DNA from: REEB95 sp963810055
GTDB taxonomy: Bacteria > Pseudomonadota > Alphaproteobacteria > ATCC43930 > CGMCC-115725
Length of the DNA: 64,000 nucleotides
NCBI GenBank assembly: GCA_963810055.1
Contig: CAWEME010000001.1
Span: 124,001-188,000 of the forward strand
Reading direction: 5' to 3'
Shown here piece by piece: positions 46,934 through 55,536 of this stretch. The notes under the pieces are model-generated. The model was not told the origin of the DNA, did not search any database, and saw only the letters and a program-made list of their open reading frames with translations. Position 1 is the first letter of the stretch. Every line of letters begins with the position of its first letter. A program made the position numbers and the translations under genes.

Positions 46934-47533
46934 ATGCAGCTCGAATTCCGCGTCTTCGAACTTCTCGCCTCGCGGCTGTGCCACGACCTCATCAGCCCGG
47001 TCGGCGCCATCACCAACGGCATCGAGCTGATGGCCGACGAGGGTCCGGAATTCGCCAAGGACGCGACATCCATCGTCGCGCAAAGCGCCAAGCGCGCGGG
47101 CTACCGGCTCCAATTCTACCGCTTCGCCTATGGCGCGGGCGGATCGGGCGGCGGCGCGCCCGCGCCCAAGGATCTGATAGCCGGCATGATGGAAGGCGGC
47201 AAGGTCGCCTGCGACTGGCCTGCCGCCTATGACGCGCTGCCGGTCGAATGGCAGAAGCTCGCCTGCAACCTGGCGATCCTGGCCGCCGAGCTGCTGCCGC
47301 GCGGCGGCAAGGTGACGCTGTCGGGCAAGGAGAAAGGCCTCGAAGCCGTGGCCGAAGGCGAGAGCGTGAACCTGACGCAAGAGGCCAAGGCGGCGCTGGC
47401 GCCGGGAGCCAGCGTGGCGGCGCTCACTGCGCGCACCATCCACGGCTATTTCACCGCGCGCTATGCCGAACAGCTCGGCGCCAAGCTGACCCTTACCGAG
47501 GCGCCCAAGCGCGCGGTGTTTAATGTCGCGTAG
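46934..47533 (+). CDS. chpT: Histidine phosphotransferase ChpT
   Basis: ChpT carries phosphate from CckA to CtrA and CpdR in the alphaproteobacterial cell-cycle relay. At 199 residues, the phospho-accepting His17 is in SRLCHDLISPVGAITNGIEL; the C-terminal half is a degenerate ATPase-like fold, as known for ChpT. A GACTC CcrM site (46904-46908) lies 26 bp upstream. The stop TAG is inside the hairpin-repeat sequence GCGTAGCA. It faces ctrA across a terminator. Confidence 0.92.
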   Translation: MQLEFRVFELLASRLCHDLISPVGAITNGIELMADEGPEFAKDATSIVAQSAKRAGYRLQFYRFAYGAGGSGGGAPAPKDLIAGMMEGGKVACDWPAAYDALPVEWQKLACNLAILAAELLPRGGKVTLSGKEKGLEAVAEGESVNLTQEAKAALAPGASVAALTARTIHGYFTARYAEQLGAKLTLTEAPKRAVFNVA

Positions 47534-47577
47534 CAGTAGATTGAATTTAAATTAAATCCGCGGCGAATTCTTTTTTG

Positions 47578-47600
47578 GCTTCGCACGACGCCTCGGGCCT
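47578..47600. repeat. Truncated hairpin repeat between chpT and ctrA
   Basis: GCTTCGCACGACGCC and onward is identical for 25 bases with the start of the full copy at 49443-49491, but the right arm is absent. The remaining chpT-ctrA gap (47601-47760) shows no gene. Confidence 0.6.
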
Positions 47601-47760
47601 GATAACGAACCGTGCGCGCCGCCGATGAAAACTTCGGCGTCCGAAGCTATAGCTTGCGGCAACAAAGAGATTTTAAAGGGTTCGTAGATCTGCATGTTGA
47701 TGGTCCAGCGGCTCGGCGTTGGCTCAGAAAAGAAGCGGTTCATTTTCGGCCCTCGGCTGT

Positions 47761-47801
47761 AGAAAACCTAAAAACAAAACGGCGGCGCATTCTGCGCCGC
47801 C
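47761..47801 (-). terminator. Rho-independent terminator of ctrA
   Basis: Perfect stem GGCGGCGCA / TGCGCCGCC with a 3-base loop (47781-47801) is followed, reading the minus strand, by GTTTTGTTTTTAGG. It lies 36 bp after the ctrA stop. Confidence 0.9.
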
Positions 47802-47836
47802 GCTTCGATAACAACCCCCGGCAAAGCGGGTAAAAG

Positions 47837-48565
47837 TCAGGCCTTGGCGGTCGCCGCGACCTTGACCGGCTCCGCCGCGGTTTCTCCCGCCGGCGGATCG
47901 CGCAACACATAGCCGCGGCCCCACACGGTTTCGATGTAGTTGTCACCGTGGGTGGCGACGGAAAGCTTCTTCCTGAGCTTGCAGACGAAGACGTCGATGA
48001 TCTTCAGCTCGGGCTCGTCCATGCCGCCATAGAGATGATTGAGGAACATCTCCTTGGTCAGCGTCGTGCCCTTGCGCAGGCTCAGCAATTCGAGGATGCC
48101 GTATTCCTTGCCGGTGAGGTGGAGGGGCGCGCCCTCGGCCTCGACGGTGCGGCTGTCGAGATTGACGGTGAGCTTGCCGGTGCGGATGAGCGATTCGGAA
48201 TGACCCTTGGCGCGGCGCACGATCGCCTGGATGCGGGCGATCAGCTCGCGGCGGTCGAAGGGCTTGGCCAAAAAGTCGTCGGCGCCGAAACCCAGGCCCT
48301 TGATCTTGTTGTCGAGCTCGGCCAGGCCCGAAAGGATCAGGATGGGGGTGCGCACCCGCGCGGCGCGCAGGCGGCGCAGCACCTCGTAGCCGTCGATGTC
48401 CGGCAGCATGAGGTCGAGCACGATGATGTCGTAATCATAGAGCTTGCCGATCTCGAGTCCGTCCTCGCCGAGGTCGGTGGTGTCGCAAATGAAGCCCTCG
48501 CTCTTCAGCATCATCTCGATGCTGGCCGCGGTGGCCGAATCGTCTTCAATCAACAACACGCGCAT
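47837..48565 (-). CDS. ctrA: Cell-cycle response regulator CtrA
   Basis: CtrA is the OmpR-type master regulator of cell-cycle and flagellar genes. At 242 residues the receiver holds Asp51 in IIVLDLMLPDIDG, and the DNA-binding winged helix holds LTGKEYGILELLSLRKGTTL and VFVCKLRKKL. GGAGG precedes ATG 48565. The C-terminus ends in TAKA, not in the Ala-Ala degron known in Caulobacter CtrA, so ClpXP recognition may differ. Its upstream region has a CtrA box and eight GANTC sites. Confidence 0.96.
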   Translation of the reverse strand: MRVLLIEDDSATAASIEMMLKSEGFICDTTDLGEDGLEIGKLYDYDIIVLDLMLPDIDGYEVLRRLRAARVRTPILILSGLAELDNKIKGLGFGADDFLAKPFDRRELIARIQAIVRRAKGHSESLIRTGKLTVNLDSRTVEAEGAPLHLTGKEYGILELLSLRKGTTLTKEMFLNHLYGGMDEPELKIIDVFVCKLRKKLSVATHGDNYIETVWGRGYVLRDPPAGETAAEPVKVAATAKA

Positions 48566-48651
48566 CGCGATCCTCCAGATAGAAGGGCTTTGGAAACCAT
48601 ACTCCAACTTTAATCATCCTTACCAATCGGGGTAAAAACTTCGTTAATTTT

Positions 48652-48915
48652 GATTCATTCCTGATCCTTTATTTACCCTGCCGACACGACTCGAGATCGA
48701 GTCGTGCCCGGGGCATGGCCCGAAACCACCCTTCAAACCGTTCATTTCATTGGCTTAACCGGCTCTTAAGCGGCCTGAGGCATAGTCCGAGTCGATTCGG
48801 CGGCGGCCGAGAAGCCGCCGCAAATATTTATGTCGAAGGCCTGCGAAAGTGATCGATAACCTTAGCGGCAAAACGCGTTTGCCCGTCGAGTTCGAGTCGA
48901 TTCGTAACCCGAGTC
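48652..48915. promoter_or_regulatory. ctrA/fliJ divergent control region with GANTC cluster and CtrA box
   Basis: A perfect TTAA-N7-TTAA CtrA box lies at 48755-48769. Eight GANTC (CcrM methylation) sites lie at 48652, 48688, 48699, 48789, 48794, 48894, 48899 and 48911; a random sequence would hold about one in 260 bp. ACGACTCGAGATCGAGTCGT at 48686-48705 is almost a full palindrome. Confidence 0.8.
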
Positions 48916-48953
48916 GATAGCGCATTAGCCACGTCATGCCGGAGTCCGCGGGC

Positions 48954-49289
48954 ATGAAACGCGGCGACCGCCAATTGCAGGGCTACCGCTTCCAGCTCGA
49001 GGAATACCGGCGCGAGATCGCCGGTCTCGACCGGCTCGCCGCGCGGCTGCGCCAGCAGCGCGACAAGATCGAATCGCAGCAGAAAGCGGCCGAGGCGGAA
49101 AATGCGCCCGCGCCGCAAAGCCAGGCCCTGGCCGAGCGTCGCGCGCATATCGAACAATCCCTTGCCGGCGTCGAAACCCAGCTGCGCCAAGCCCGCGAAG
49201 GGCTGAGCGAGGCCTATCACGGCGTGCGCCGCCACGAGATCGCGGCCGCGTCGCACGCCGAGCAGAAGCGCCGCCGGGGAGCCCTTTAA
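48954..49289 (+). CDS. fliJ: FliJ-like flagellar coiled-coil protein
   Basis: A 111-residue, almost wholly helical protein with Arg/Gln/Glu-rich heptads (YRFQLEEYRREIAGLDRLAA, then RRAHIEQSLAGVETQLRQAR). It resembles alphaproteobacterial FliJ, the export-chaperone escort of the flagellar ATPase FliI, but is short, so the name is tentative. ATG 48954 has GGAG nine bases upstream; 48936 is the alternative. It is divergent from ctrA and preceded by the CtrA box. Confidence 0.65.
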   Translation: MKRGDRQLQGYRFQLEEYRREIAGLDRLAARLRQQRDKIESQQKAAEAENAPAPQSQALAERRAHIEQSLAGVETQLRQAREGLSEAYHGVRRHEIAAASHAEQKRRRGAL

Positions 49290-49292
49290 TTA

Positions 49293-49371
49293 GCTTCGCA
49301 CGACGCCATCGCCCTGGGCTTGGGCGATGGCTGTGCTACGCCTAATTAGCTTTGCACGTCAGGTGCTACGC
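49293..49371. repeat. Two hairpin repeats after fliJ
   Basis: Copy 1, 49293-49341: ends GCTTCGCAC / GTGCTACGC around the perfect stem GCCATCGCCC / GGGCGATGGC, the same stem as at 21070. Copy 2, 49349-49371: short form GCTTTGCAC..GGTGCTACGC. Copy 1 starts 4 bp after the fliJ stop. Confidence 0.8.
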
Positions 49372-49384
49372 GGGTCGCGCGCAT

Positions 49385-49419
49385 GGAAAAACAGCCCGCC
49401 TTGCGACGAGCTGTTTTCC
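49385..49419. terminator. Hairpin with GCTGTTTT arm
   Basis: GGAAAAACAGC and GCTGTTTTCC pair with one bulged A around a 14-base loop. The T run within the stem end would suit termination on the top strand after fliJ. Confidence 0.5.
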
Positions 49420-49442
49420 GTTAACGGTAAAATCTCAATTTG

Positions 49443-49491
49443 GCTTCGCACGACGCCTCGGGCCTGAAACCGGCCCTCGGCTGTGCTACGC
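49443..49491. repeat. Hairpin repeat before HU stop
   Basis: Ends GCTTCGCAC / GTGCTACGC with centre GCCTCGGGCC..GGCCCTCGGC (imperfect stem). It ends 13 bp from the stop of the HU-like gene. Confidence 0.75.
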
Positions 49492-49503
49492 CGGGCGTCT
49501 CGA

Positions 49504-49818
49504 CTAGAGAATAGTCTCTTTCAATTCCTTGGCGGCGCGGAAGGCGACCTTCTTGCTCGCCTTGATCTTGATCGCTTCGCCGGTCGCCGGATTGCGGCCC
49601 ATGCGCGCCGCGCGGTGGCGCACCTGGAGGATGCCGAAGCCGGCAATGCGCATGCGATTGCCCTTCTTGAGATGAGCGGTGATGCGGTCGATGAATTCCT
49701 GCAGCAGGGCTTCGGCTTGCTTCTTGGCCATGCCGTGCTTCTCGGCCATTTCCGCGGCAAGGTGTTTCAGCGTTACCGTCGGCGCGGTCGGCTTGGTAGC
49801 TGTAGGTGTGGTCGTCAT
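49504..49818 (-). CDS. HU/IHF-family DNA-binding protein
   Basis: A 104-residue bacterial histone-like protein. A 15-residue T/P/A-rich N-terminal tail comes before the HU fold: LKHLAAEMAEKHGMAKKQAE, RIAGFGILQVRHRAARMGRNP, AIKIKASKKVAFRAAKELKE. It bends DNA. ATG 49818 is chosen because AGGGGAG is about ten bases upstream; ATG 49827 is too close to it. Position in the CtrA locus suggests, but does not prove, a role in that regulon. Confidence 0.9.
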   Translation of the reverse strand: MTTTPTATKPTAPTVTLKHLAAEMAEKHGMAKKQAEALLQEFIDRITAHLKKGNRMRIAGFGILQVRHRAARMGRNPATGEAIKIKASKKVAFRAAKELKETIL

Positions 49819-50033
49819 ATTTCGCATTCTCCCCTTGTCCAGCGACACCGTCTTCATAGCGTCATACCAGCAAATAGCAAGAAGTCTCGCATTTCCAGGC
49901 CCTAATCGAATCGCGCCGGGCGCGACTCGGTGGCGGCGGATAGTCGTCGCAAAAGCAGCGTCGAGCCTACACGCGCCAGGGCGTTCGTCAATGACGATCG
50001 AAAGGACAGCGAGTCGGGGATGGTATGAAAAAA

Positions 50034-50846
50034 TTAGGCCTGTTTCAGCAGCAGCCGCGCGAGATAATCGGCGGTGAAGGGCAAGAGGCCGGCATCGGGC
50101 GCGGGCACCGAGAGCGCTTCGGCGAAGGCGATGCCGAGCGCCTCGGGCACGGCCAAAACGCTGCCCAGGCGTTGCACGATATCGAGGCGGGTTACGAGAA
50201 AACGCTGGCAGCCGAGATCGCGGAAAATATGCGCGGTCTCGACCGTGTCGGCCGGATCGCCGCCCGCCGCCAGCACCAGGATGGGATCGGCCTTGGCGGC
50301 ATTGGCGAGGCTTTCGAGTTCCTGGCGGTCGGCGGGGCTGTAGGGATTGATGCCGGCGCTGTCGATCAGCACCAGGCATCCGGCATTGGGGCCGAGCTGG
50401 GCGAGCTGTTCCTTGCCGGAAGCGGTCTCGATCTCGAGGCCGAGGCCGTGGGCGAAATGCCGAAGCTGCTCGATGCCGCCCGAACGCGCGGCGTCGCAGG
50501 TGACGAGCCGCACGCGGTTGCCTTTGGCGCGGGCGCGGGAGGCGAGCTTGGCCACGGCCAGGGTCTTGCCCGAGCCCGGCGCGCCCACGAGCATGAAACG
50601 GCCGCTCTTGGCCGGATCGAGCGGATTGAAGAGATAGAGCTTGGCGAGAGATCGTGCGAGGGGCGCCAGCAGATCCTCGCCCTCGAAGGGTGCGGCCTGG
50701 GCCAGGAGCTTGCGGATCTGGGAAGCGGCCAGGCCATGGGCGCGGAGCGCGGCCTCGAGATGCTGGCGGCCAGCCTGCGCACGGCCTCGGCCGCTGGCGG
50801 CGCGGCCTTCAACGGCGGTTTCGGTGATGTTGTCCTGGCGCGCCAT
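50034..50846 (-). CDS. FlhF-like SRP-family GTPase
   Basis: A 270-residue protein with an NG domain like FlhF/SRP54: GAPGSGKTLAVAKLASRARA (P-loop), VTCDAARSGGIEQL (the T/D-AAR motif) and LIDSAGINPYS in place of DTAG. FlhF places the flagellum at the pole. The N-terminal basic B domain of full FlhF is short here, so it is a reduced form. It lies between the HU gene and sciP in the flagellar control locus. Confidence 0.8.
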   Translation of the reverse strand: MARQDNITETAVEGRAASGRGRAQAGRQHLEAALRAHGLAASQIRKLLAQAAPFEGEDLLAPLARSLAKLYLFNPLDPAKSGRFMLVGAPGSGKTLAVAKLASRARAKGNRVRLVTCDAARSGGIEQLRHFAHGLGLEIETASGKEQLAQLGPNAGCLVLIDSAGINPYSPADRQELESLANAAKADPILVLAAGGDPADTVETAHIFRDLGCQRFLVTRLDIVQRLGSVLAVPEALGIAFAEALSVPAPDAGLLPFTADYLARLLLKQA

Positions 50847-50922
50847 AAAATAAATCCGTTTCCGGCGTCAATTGCCGGCCAACCATAAACAAGAACGTGA
50901 TGAAGGAGAGATTAAGCCCCCC

Positions 50923-51003
50923 GCGTAGCACCTGACGTGCGAAGCCAAATCAAAAGGCGTACAAAGCACGAGGGCCGCGTCTTGGCCGGCCGTCGTGCGA
51001 AGC
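50923..51003. repeat. Two hairpin repeats before sciP stop
   Basis: Copy 1, 50923-50945, is the short form GCGTAGCACC..ACGTGCGAAGC. Copy 2, 50956-51003, has GCACGAGGGCC..GGCCGTCGTGC and right arm GTGCGAAGCC. Copy 2 ends 10 bp from the sciP stop. Confidence 0.75.
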
Positions 51004-51012
51004 CAAGAATAA

Positions 51013-51354
51013 TCAGCGCGGGCGGTTCAGGCTGCGATAGTCCTGGAGCCGGGTGACGCGCAGGCCGGGGAGGCCGTGGCCGTCGACCAGGCGCTGCCAG
51101 GCGAGGAACTCCTCGATCGAGAGCGTGTAACGGCGGCAGGCGTCCTCGAGGCTGATGATGCCGGCGCGCACCGCGGCGACCACGACGGCCTTGCGGCGGA
51201 TGACCCAACGCTTGGTCTCGGGCGCCGGCAGGTTGTCGAGCGACAGCACCGGTCCGATATCGACCAGCCAGTCGGCGTCGGTTCCGGTTTCGGCGGGCCG
51301 GCCAGCGGCTTGCTGCAGGGCGGCACTTGCGGGCGAGGAAAATCGCGATTGCAT
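51013..51354 (-). CDS. sciP: CtrA inhibitor SciP (DUF1153)
   Basis: SciP is a small helix-turn-helix protein that binds CtrA and blocks transcription activation. Here 113 residues; the core TKRWVIRRKAVVVAAVRAGI, then LEDACRRYTLSIEEFLAWQR, is diagnostic. It is divergent from flbT, with a CtrA-box-like site between them (51379-51393, TTAA-N7-CTAA). Confidence 0.92.
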   Translation of the reverse strand: MQSRFSSPASAALQQAAGRPAETGTDADWLVDIGPVLSLDNLPAPETKRWVIRRKAVVVAAVRAGIISLEDACRRYTLSIEEFLAWQRLVDGHGLPGLRVTRLQDYRSLNRPR

Positions 51355-51378
51355 GACCGCGAATTTAGCCTGCCCAGT

Positions 51379-51393
51379 TTAACAAACCCCTAA
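51379..51393. promoter_or_regulatory. CtrA-box-like site between sciP and flbT
   Basis: TTAA-N7-CTAA: one mismatch to the TTAA-N7-TTAA consensus. It is 25 bp upstream of the sciP start on the minus strand. A half site GGGTTAAGG also lies near 51450. Confidence 0.45.
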
Positions 51394-51526
51394 AAGGGGC
51401 ACCCGCTAACTCGCTGGATAATTTAAGTAAAAATCGTTTCTTCAGGGGTTAAGGCCGGTCCAGGTCTTAATGGAATGCTAAAGCTTGGGGCTTAGGCTGG
51501 GTTTTCCTCGACCTGCCGGGCCCCCG

Positions 51527-51952
51527 ATGCCGCTGACCATCAACCTCAAGCCGCGCGAAAAGCTGATTCTCAACGGCGTGGTGATCGAGAATTCCGGCCC
51601 GATGGCCAAAATTCTCATCCACACCAATGCCGCGTTGCTGCGCGAAAAAGACATGATCGCGGAGGAGAAGGCGACCACGCCGGCGCGGCGGATTTATTTC
51701 GCCATCCAGTGCCAATACCTGTTCGCCGGCAAGGCCGATCTGTTCTTCGCCAATATCGGCCAGCTGCTGAAGGACTACGTGCAAACCCGCCCCGAGGCCC
51801 AGGCGACGGTCGAGGAGTTGCGCCGCCGTCTCGACGAAGACCAGTTCTACCGCGCGCTCAAGACCGCCAAGCTGCTGATCCAGGGCGAGGAGGGCGCGGC
51901 GCCTTCCTCCGAGTTGAATTCCGCTTCACCCGGCCAGGCCGGAAACCGCTAG
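51527..51952 (+). CDS. flbT: Flagellar biosynthesis repressor FlbT
   Basis: FlbT binds the flagellin mRNA leader and represses its translation until the hook is complete, working with FlaF. At 141 residues: LTINLKPREKLILNGVVIEN at the N-terminus, RRIYFAIQCQYLFAG in the middle. ATG 51527 is chosen because the likeness starts there. It is divergent from sciP and upstream of dksA. Confidence 0.9.
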   Translation: MPLTINLKPREKLILNGVVIENSGPMAKILIHTNAALLREKDMIAEEKATTPARRIYFAIQCQYLFAGKADLFFANIGQLLKDYVQTRPEAQATVEELRRRLDEDQFYRALKTAKLLIQGEEGAAPSSELNSASPGQAGNR

Positions 51953-52069
51953 TCAAATCAAGCCGTTAAAATATTCGCGGCGGCGCTTGTAGCGGCGGCG
52001 CGCGCAGTATATGAATCGCGCCGCTTTGCCGGCCACTTGTCAGTCGTGGGGTTGATGGGGTTGTAGGTC

Positions 52070-52486
52070 ATGCGGCCGATGCTTCCGCCCGATTACCGTC
52101 CGTCGGACGACGAGGAATTCATGAACGCGCAGCAGCTTGAATATTTCCGCCAGAAGCTGTTGCGCTGGCGGGCCGAGCTGCTGGCGGAATCGACGGGCAC
52201 GCTGCAGAACCTGAAAGAGGTGAACCTGGCCGAGCCGGACATCACCGACCGCGCCACGCTCGAAACCGACCGTTCGCTCGAACTCCGCACCCGCGACCGC
52301 GAGCGCAAACTCATCTCCAAGATCGACGCCGCGCTCCTCCGCATCGAGGACGGCAGCTACGGCTATTGCGAGGAAACCGCCGAGCCGATCGGCCTGCGCC
52401 GGCTCGAAGCCCGGCCCATCGCCACGCTCTCGCTCGAGGCCCAGGAACGCCACGAGCGCATGGAACGCACCCATCGGGACGAGTAG
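52070..52486 (+). CDS. dksA: RNA polymerase-binding protein DksA, Cys-poor form
   Basis: DksA binds the RNA polymerase secondary channel and, with ppGpp, tunes rRNA and amino-acid promoters. At 138 residues the coiled coil is about residues 20-95, with the tip Asp in VNLAEPDITDRA. The C-terminal zinc knuckle keeps only one of the four Cys (GSYGYCEETAEPIGLRRLEARP), as in some alphaproteobacterial forms, so zinc binding is doubtful. A hairpin repeat begins 8 bp after the stop. Confidence 0.92.
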   Translation: MRPMLPPDYRPSDDEEFMNAQQLEYFRQKLLRWRAELLAESTGTLQNLKEVNLAEPDITDRATLETDRSLELRTRDRERKLISKIDAALLRIEDGSYGYCEETAEPIGLRRLEARPIATLSLEAQERHERMERTHRDE

Positions 52487-52493
52487 GGCAAGC

Positions 52494-52592
52494 GCGTAGC
52501 ACAGCCGAGGGCCGAACCTTCAGGCCCGAGAGACGTTGTGCGAAGCTAAGAAGAATCAGCACAGGCCGCGCAGCACCCGACATGCGAAGCCA
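52494..52592. repeat. Two hairpin repeats after dksA
   Basis: Copy 1, 52494-52546: GCGTAGCACAGCCGAGGG to GTGCGAAGC with centre GGGCC..GGCCC. Copy 2, 52555-52592: AATCAGCACAGGCC to ATGCGAAGCC, a degenerate form. The link AAGAAGAATCAGCACAG recurs at 55641-55657. Confidence 0.75.
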
Positions 52593-52628
52593 GGGCCAAA
52601 GCGTAGGGTTGGATAGACGCCGTGCGTG

Positions 52629-52704
52629 CTTCGACTACGCTCAGCATGAGGCGATTTTCTTAATGCCATCCGCCATGCCTGCCTCACCCTGAGCGTAGTC
52701 GAAG
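52629..52704. repeat. REP-doublet (REPIN-like) palindrome
   Basis: CTTCGACTACGCTCAG at the left and CTGAGCGTAGTCGAAG at the right are inverses; over 23 bases the arms differ at two positions. The core (CCTCA..CTGAGC..GTCGAAGG) is a variant of the inverted repeat around the GIY-YIG gene at 18982-19369. Confidence 0.75.
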
Positions 52705-52759
52705 GGCGCAGGTCGGTTTTGCAATACTAAAAGATCCCGACTCGAAGTCTTTTCGTTTG

Positions 52760-52794
52760 GCTTCGCATGACGGCCTGCGCGGCCGGTGCTACGC
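52760..52794. repeat. Hairpin repeat upstream of cckA
   Basis: Ends GCTTCGCA / GTGCTACGC around the perfect stem CGGCC-TGCGC-GGCCG. Unlike most copies it does not abut a gene end. Confidence 0.75.
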
Positions 52795-52800
52795 ACGGTC

Positions 52801-52817
52801 TTAACCTTTCGTTAACC
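52801..52817 (+). promoter_or_regulatory. CtrA box upstream of cckA
   Basis: TTAA-CCTTTCG-TTAACC, a perfect TTAA-N7-TTAA with the preferred CC after the second half. It is 118 bp before the cckA start. GANTC sites lie at 52739, 52844 and 52849 around it. Confidence 0.75.
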
Positions 52818-52934
52818 TTCTTCTGGCGAAGCTCGGCCCTGGCGATTCGACTCGGGCCCGGGAGAATCTGTCTTGACGCCGTCCTTCGACCGTTGCGCGC
52901 ACTCACGCGGCTGCCGCGGTTGTGATAAAATTCC

Positions 52935-55536
52935 ATGGTGATGGATTTGCCTTACGGCGGCGATGGCGCGAAACGCAAAGCTGCGTCCCGCCCGTCATCG
53001 CACGCCAGCACGCAGGCCCGCGCCACGCCCGCCGATGATGCGGTGGCGGGCGGCGTGGCGGGATGGATGCGCGCGCTCGGCGCGCTGTCGGTGGCGTTCT
53101 CGCTGGGTGCTACGGCGGCGACCGGGCTGATCCTGTTCCATCTCTCCGATGCGGCCTGGCTGCTGCGCCCGGCGGCGGTGGTGCTGGCGACCTTGGCGCT
53201 GGGCGCGGGCGCCGCCAGCGTGGTGGCGCGGCAGATGCACGCGCTCCTCTCGAAGCGCATCGATCTGATGAGCCAGGCGCTCGAGGCCTCGGCCACCGCG
53301 CATCTGATCCTGACGCCTTCGGGCGGCATGGCCTATGCCAACGCCGCCTTCTACCGCTTCTTTCCGGGCTTCACCGGCTCGCCGCTGGCGGCGCTGGTCA
53401 CCCGCAACGAATCCCAAGGCAGCGCCGCCACCGATTTCGCCCGGCTCAAGGAAGAGGCGCAACGTTCGGGCCGCGCCGCCAGTCTCGTCGCCATGCGGCA
53501 GCCCGGGCGACGGAATGTCCTGGTTCAATCTCTCGGTCTCGCCCTTGGCCGGCCGCACCGGATTCACGCTGTGGAGCTTCGAGGACGTGACCTCGCGCCA
53601 CGACATGGAGCAGATGCTGCGCGACGAACGCATGAAGCTCGCGGACTTTCTCGACAACGCGCCGGTGGGCTTCTATTCCGTCGACCAGACCGGCCGCTTC
53701 CTGTTCGTCAACGAGGCGCTGGCATCCTGGCTGGGCGCGGCGCCCGCGGATCTGGTCGCCGGCGGCGCGCTTCTGACCGATTTTCTCGCAACCCCCGCGC
53801 CCTTGGGATCGCCGCCGCATGCGCCCTTCGAAGGCGGCGAGGCGCGCGGCGAGGTGAGCTTGAAGGGCCGCCAGGGGCGGCTCATCCACGCCCTCATCAC
53901 CCAGAGCGTGGTGCGCGACGGCGAGCATCTGCGCACCCGTTCGGTGGTCCGGGACCTGACGCCCGAGCGCGAATGGGAAGAGCAGCTGCGGCTGTCGCGC
54001 CAGCGCTTCCGCCGCTTCTTCGCCAACGCGCCGGTGGGCATCGCGCTGATGGACCGCGAGGGGCGTATTGAAGAAGCCAACGAAGCGTTGTGCGGCCTGG
54101 TCAATCTTCCGCCGTTGGACGTGATCGGCAAGCCGCTTTTGGGGTTCCTCCATCCCGAGGACCAGGGCGCGGCCTGGGCCGGGCTCAAGGCCGCCTCCCA
54201 AGGCAAGAGCATGCCCGATCCGGTCGAGGTGCGCCTCCAAGGCACGCGCGCCAAATCGGCCTCGCTCTTCATCAGCCGGCTCGGCGGCGAGGTTTCCGGC
54301 GGCGAGGAAAGCGAGGCCGGGTTCATCCTGCATTTCATCGACACCACCGAGCAGAAGAGCCTCCAGGCGCAATTCTCCCAATCGCAGAAGATGCAGGCGG
54401 TGGGCCAGCTCGCCGGCGGCGTGGCGCACGACTTCAACAACCTGCTCACCGCCATGATCGGCTTCTGCGATCTCCTGCTGCTGCGCTTCCGGCCGGGCGA
54501 CCCCTCATTTGCCGACATCATGCAGATCAAGCAGAACGCCAACCGCGCCGCCAATCTGGTCCGCCAATTGCTGGCCTTCTCGCGCCAGCAGGCCTTGCAG
54601 CCGCGCATCCTCGCCGTCACCGACGTGCTGGCCGAGCTCTCGCATCTGCTGCGGCGTCTCATCGGCGAGAACATCGAATTGAAGGTGGTGCATGGCCGCG
54701 AGCTGTGGCTGGTCAAGGTCGACCAGGGGCAATTGGAACAGGTCATCATCAACCTGGCGGTGAACGCGCGCGACGCCATGGCGCAGGGCGGGACATTGAC
54801 CATCAAGACCGCCAACATCGCCAGCGACAGCGAAACCCGGCGCGGCCACGAAATCATGCCGCCCGGCGATTACGTGCTGATCGAGGTGACGGATACCGGC
54901 ATCGGCATCCCCAAGGAGAACCAGGCCCGCATCTTCGAGCCGTTCTTCTCGACCAAGGAGGTGGGCTCGGGCACCGGGCTCGGGCTCTCGACCGTCTACG
55001 GCATCGTCAAGCAGACCGGCGGCTTCGTCTTCGTCGACAGCGAGCCGGGCAAGGGCACCAAGTTCTCGATCTTCCTGCCGCGCCATGCCGGCGCGCGGGC
55101 GGCGGAACCGGCGCGCCAGGACCTGTCCGAGACCGGCGGGCTCCGGGATTTGAGCGGCTCGGGCACCGTCCTCTTGGTCGAGGACGAGGATCCGGTCCGG
55201 CTGTTCTCGGCGCGCGCGCTTAAAAACAAGGGCTATCAGGTGATCGAGGCCAAGAGCGGCGAGCAGGCGCTCGAGATCATGGCCAAGGGCGACCACCGCA
55301 TCGATCTGGTGGTGACCGACGTGGTCATGCCCAAGCTCGACGGGCCGGGGCTGGTGCAGGCCTTGCGCCGGACCCATCCGGACATGAAGGTGATCTTCAT
55401 CTCGGGCTATACCGAGGATAATTTCAGGAAACGGCTGGGCGACGAGCGCGACATCCATTTCCTGCCCAAGCCTTTCTCCTTGAAGCAGCTGGCCGGCAAG
55501 GTGAAAGAGGTGATGCAGGCGGAACCGGTCGCGTAG
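52935..55536 (+). CDS. cckA: Hybrid histidine kinase CckA, one frameshift
   Basis: CckA starts the phosphorelay to ChpT and CtrA. About 866 residues: two N-terminal membrane helices (about 50-68 and 76-97), PAS domains (about 115-500), the kinase core with phospho-His at about 498 in GVAHDFNNLLTAMIGFCDLL, the ATP lid DTGIGIPKEN and GSGTGLGLSTVYGIVKQTGG, then a receiver with Asp at about 795 (DLVVTDVVMPKLDGPG). One extra C near 53512-53514 shifts the frame inside the first PAS region; both sides are clearly one gene. Its stop TAG lies inside a hairpin repeat. Confidence 0.93.

Noticed and set aside
47612..47833. A 73-codon frame between chpT and ctrA
   Set aside because: It runs through the ctrA terminator hairpin and has no ribosome-binding site.
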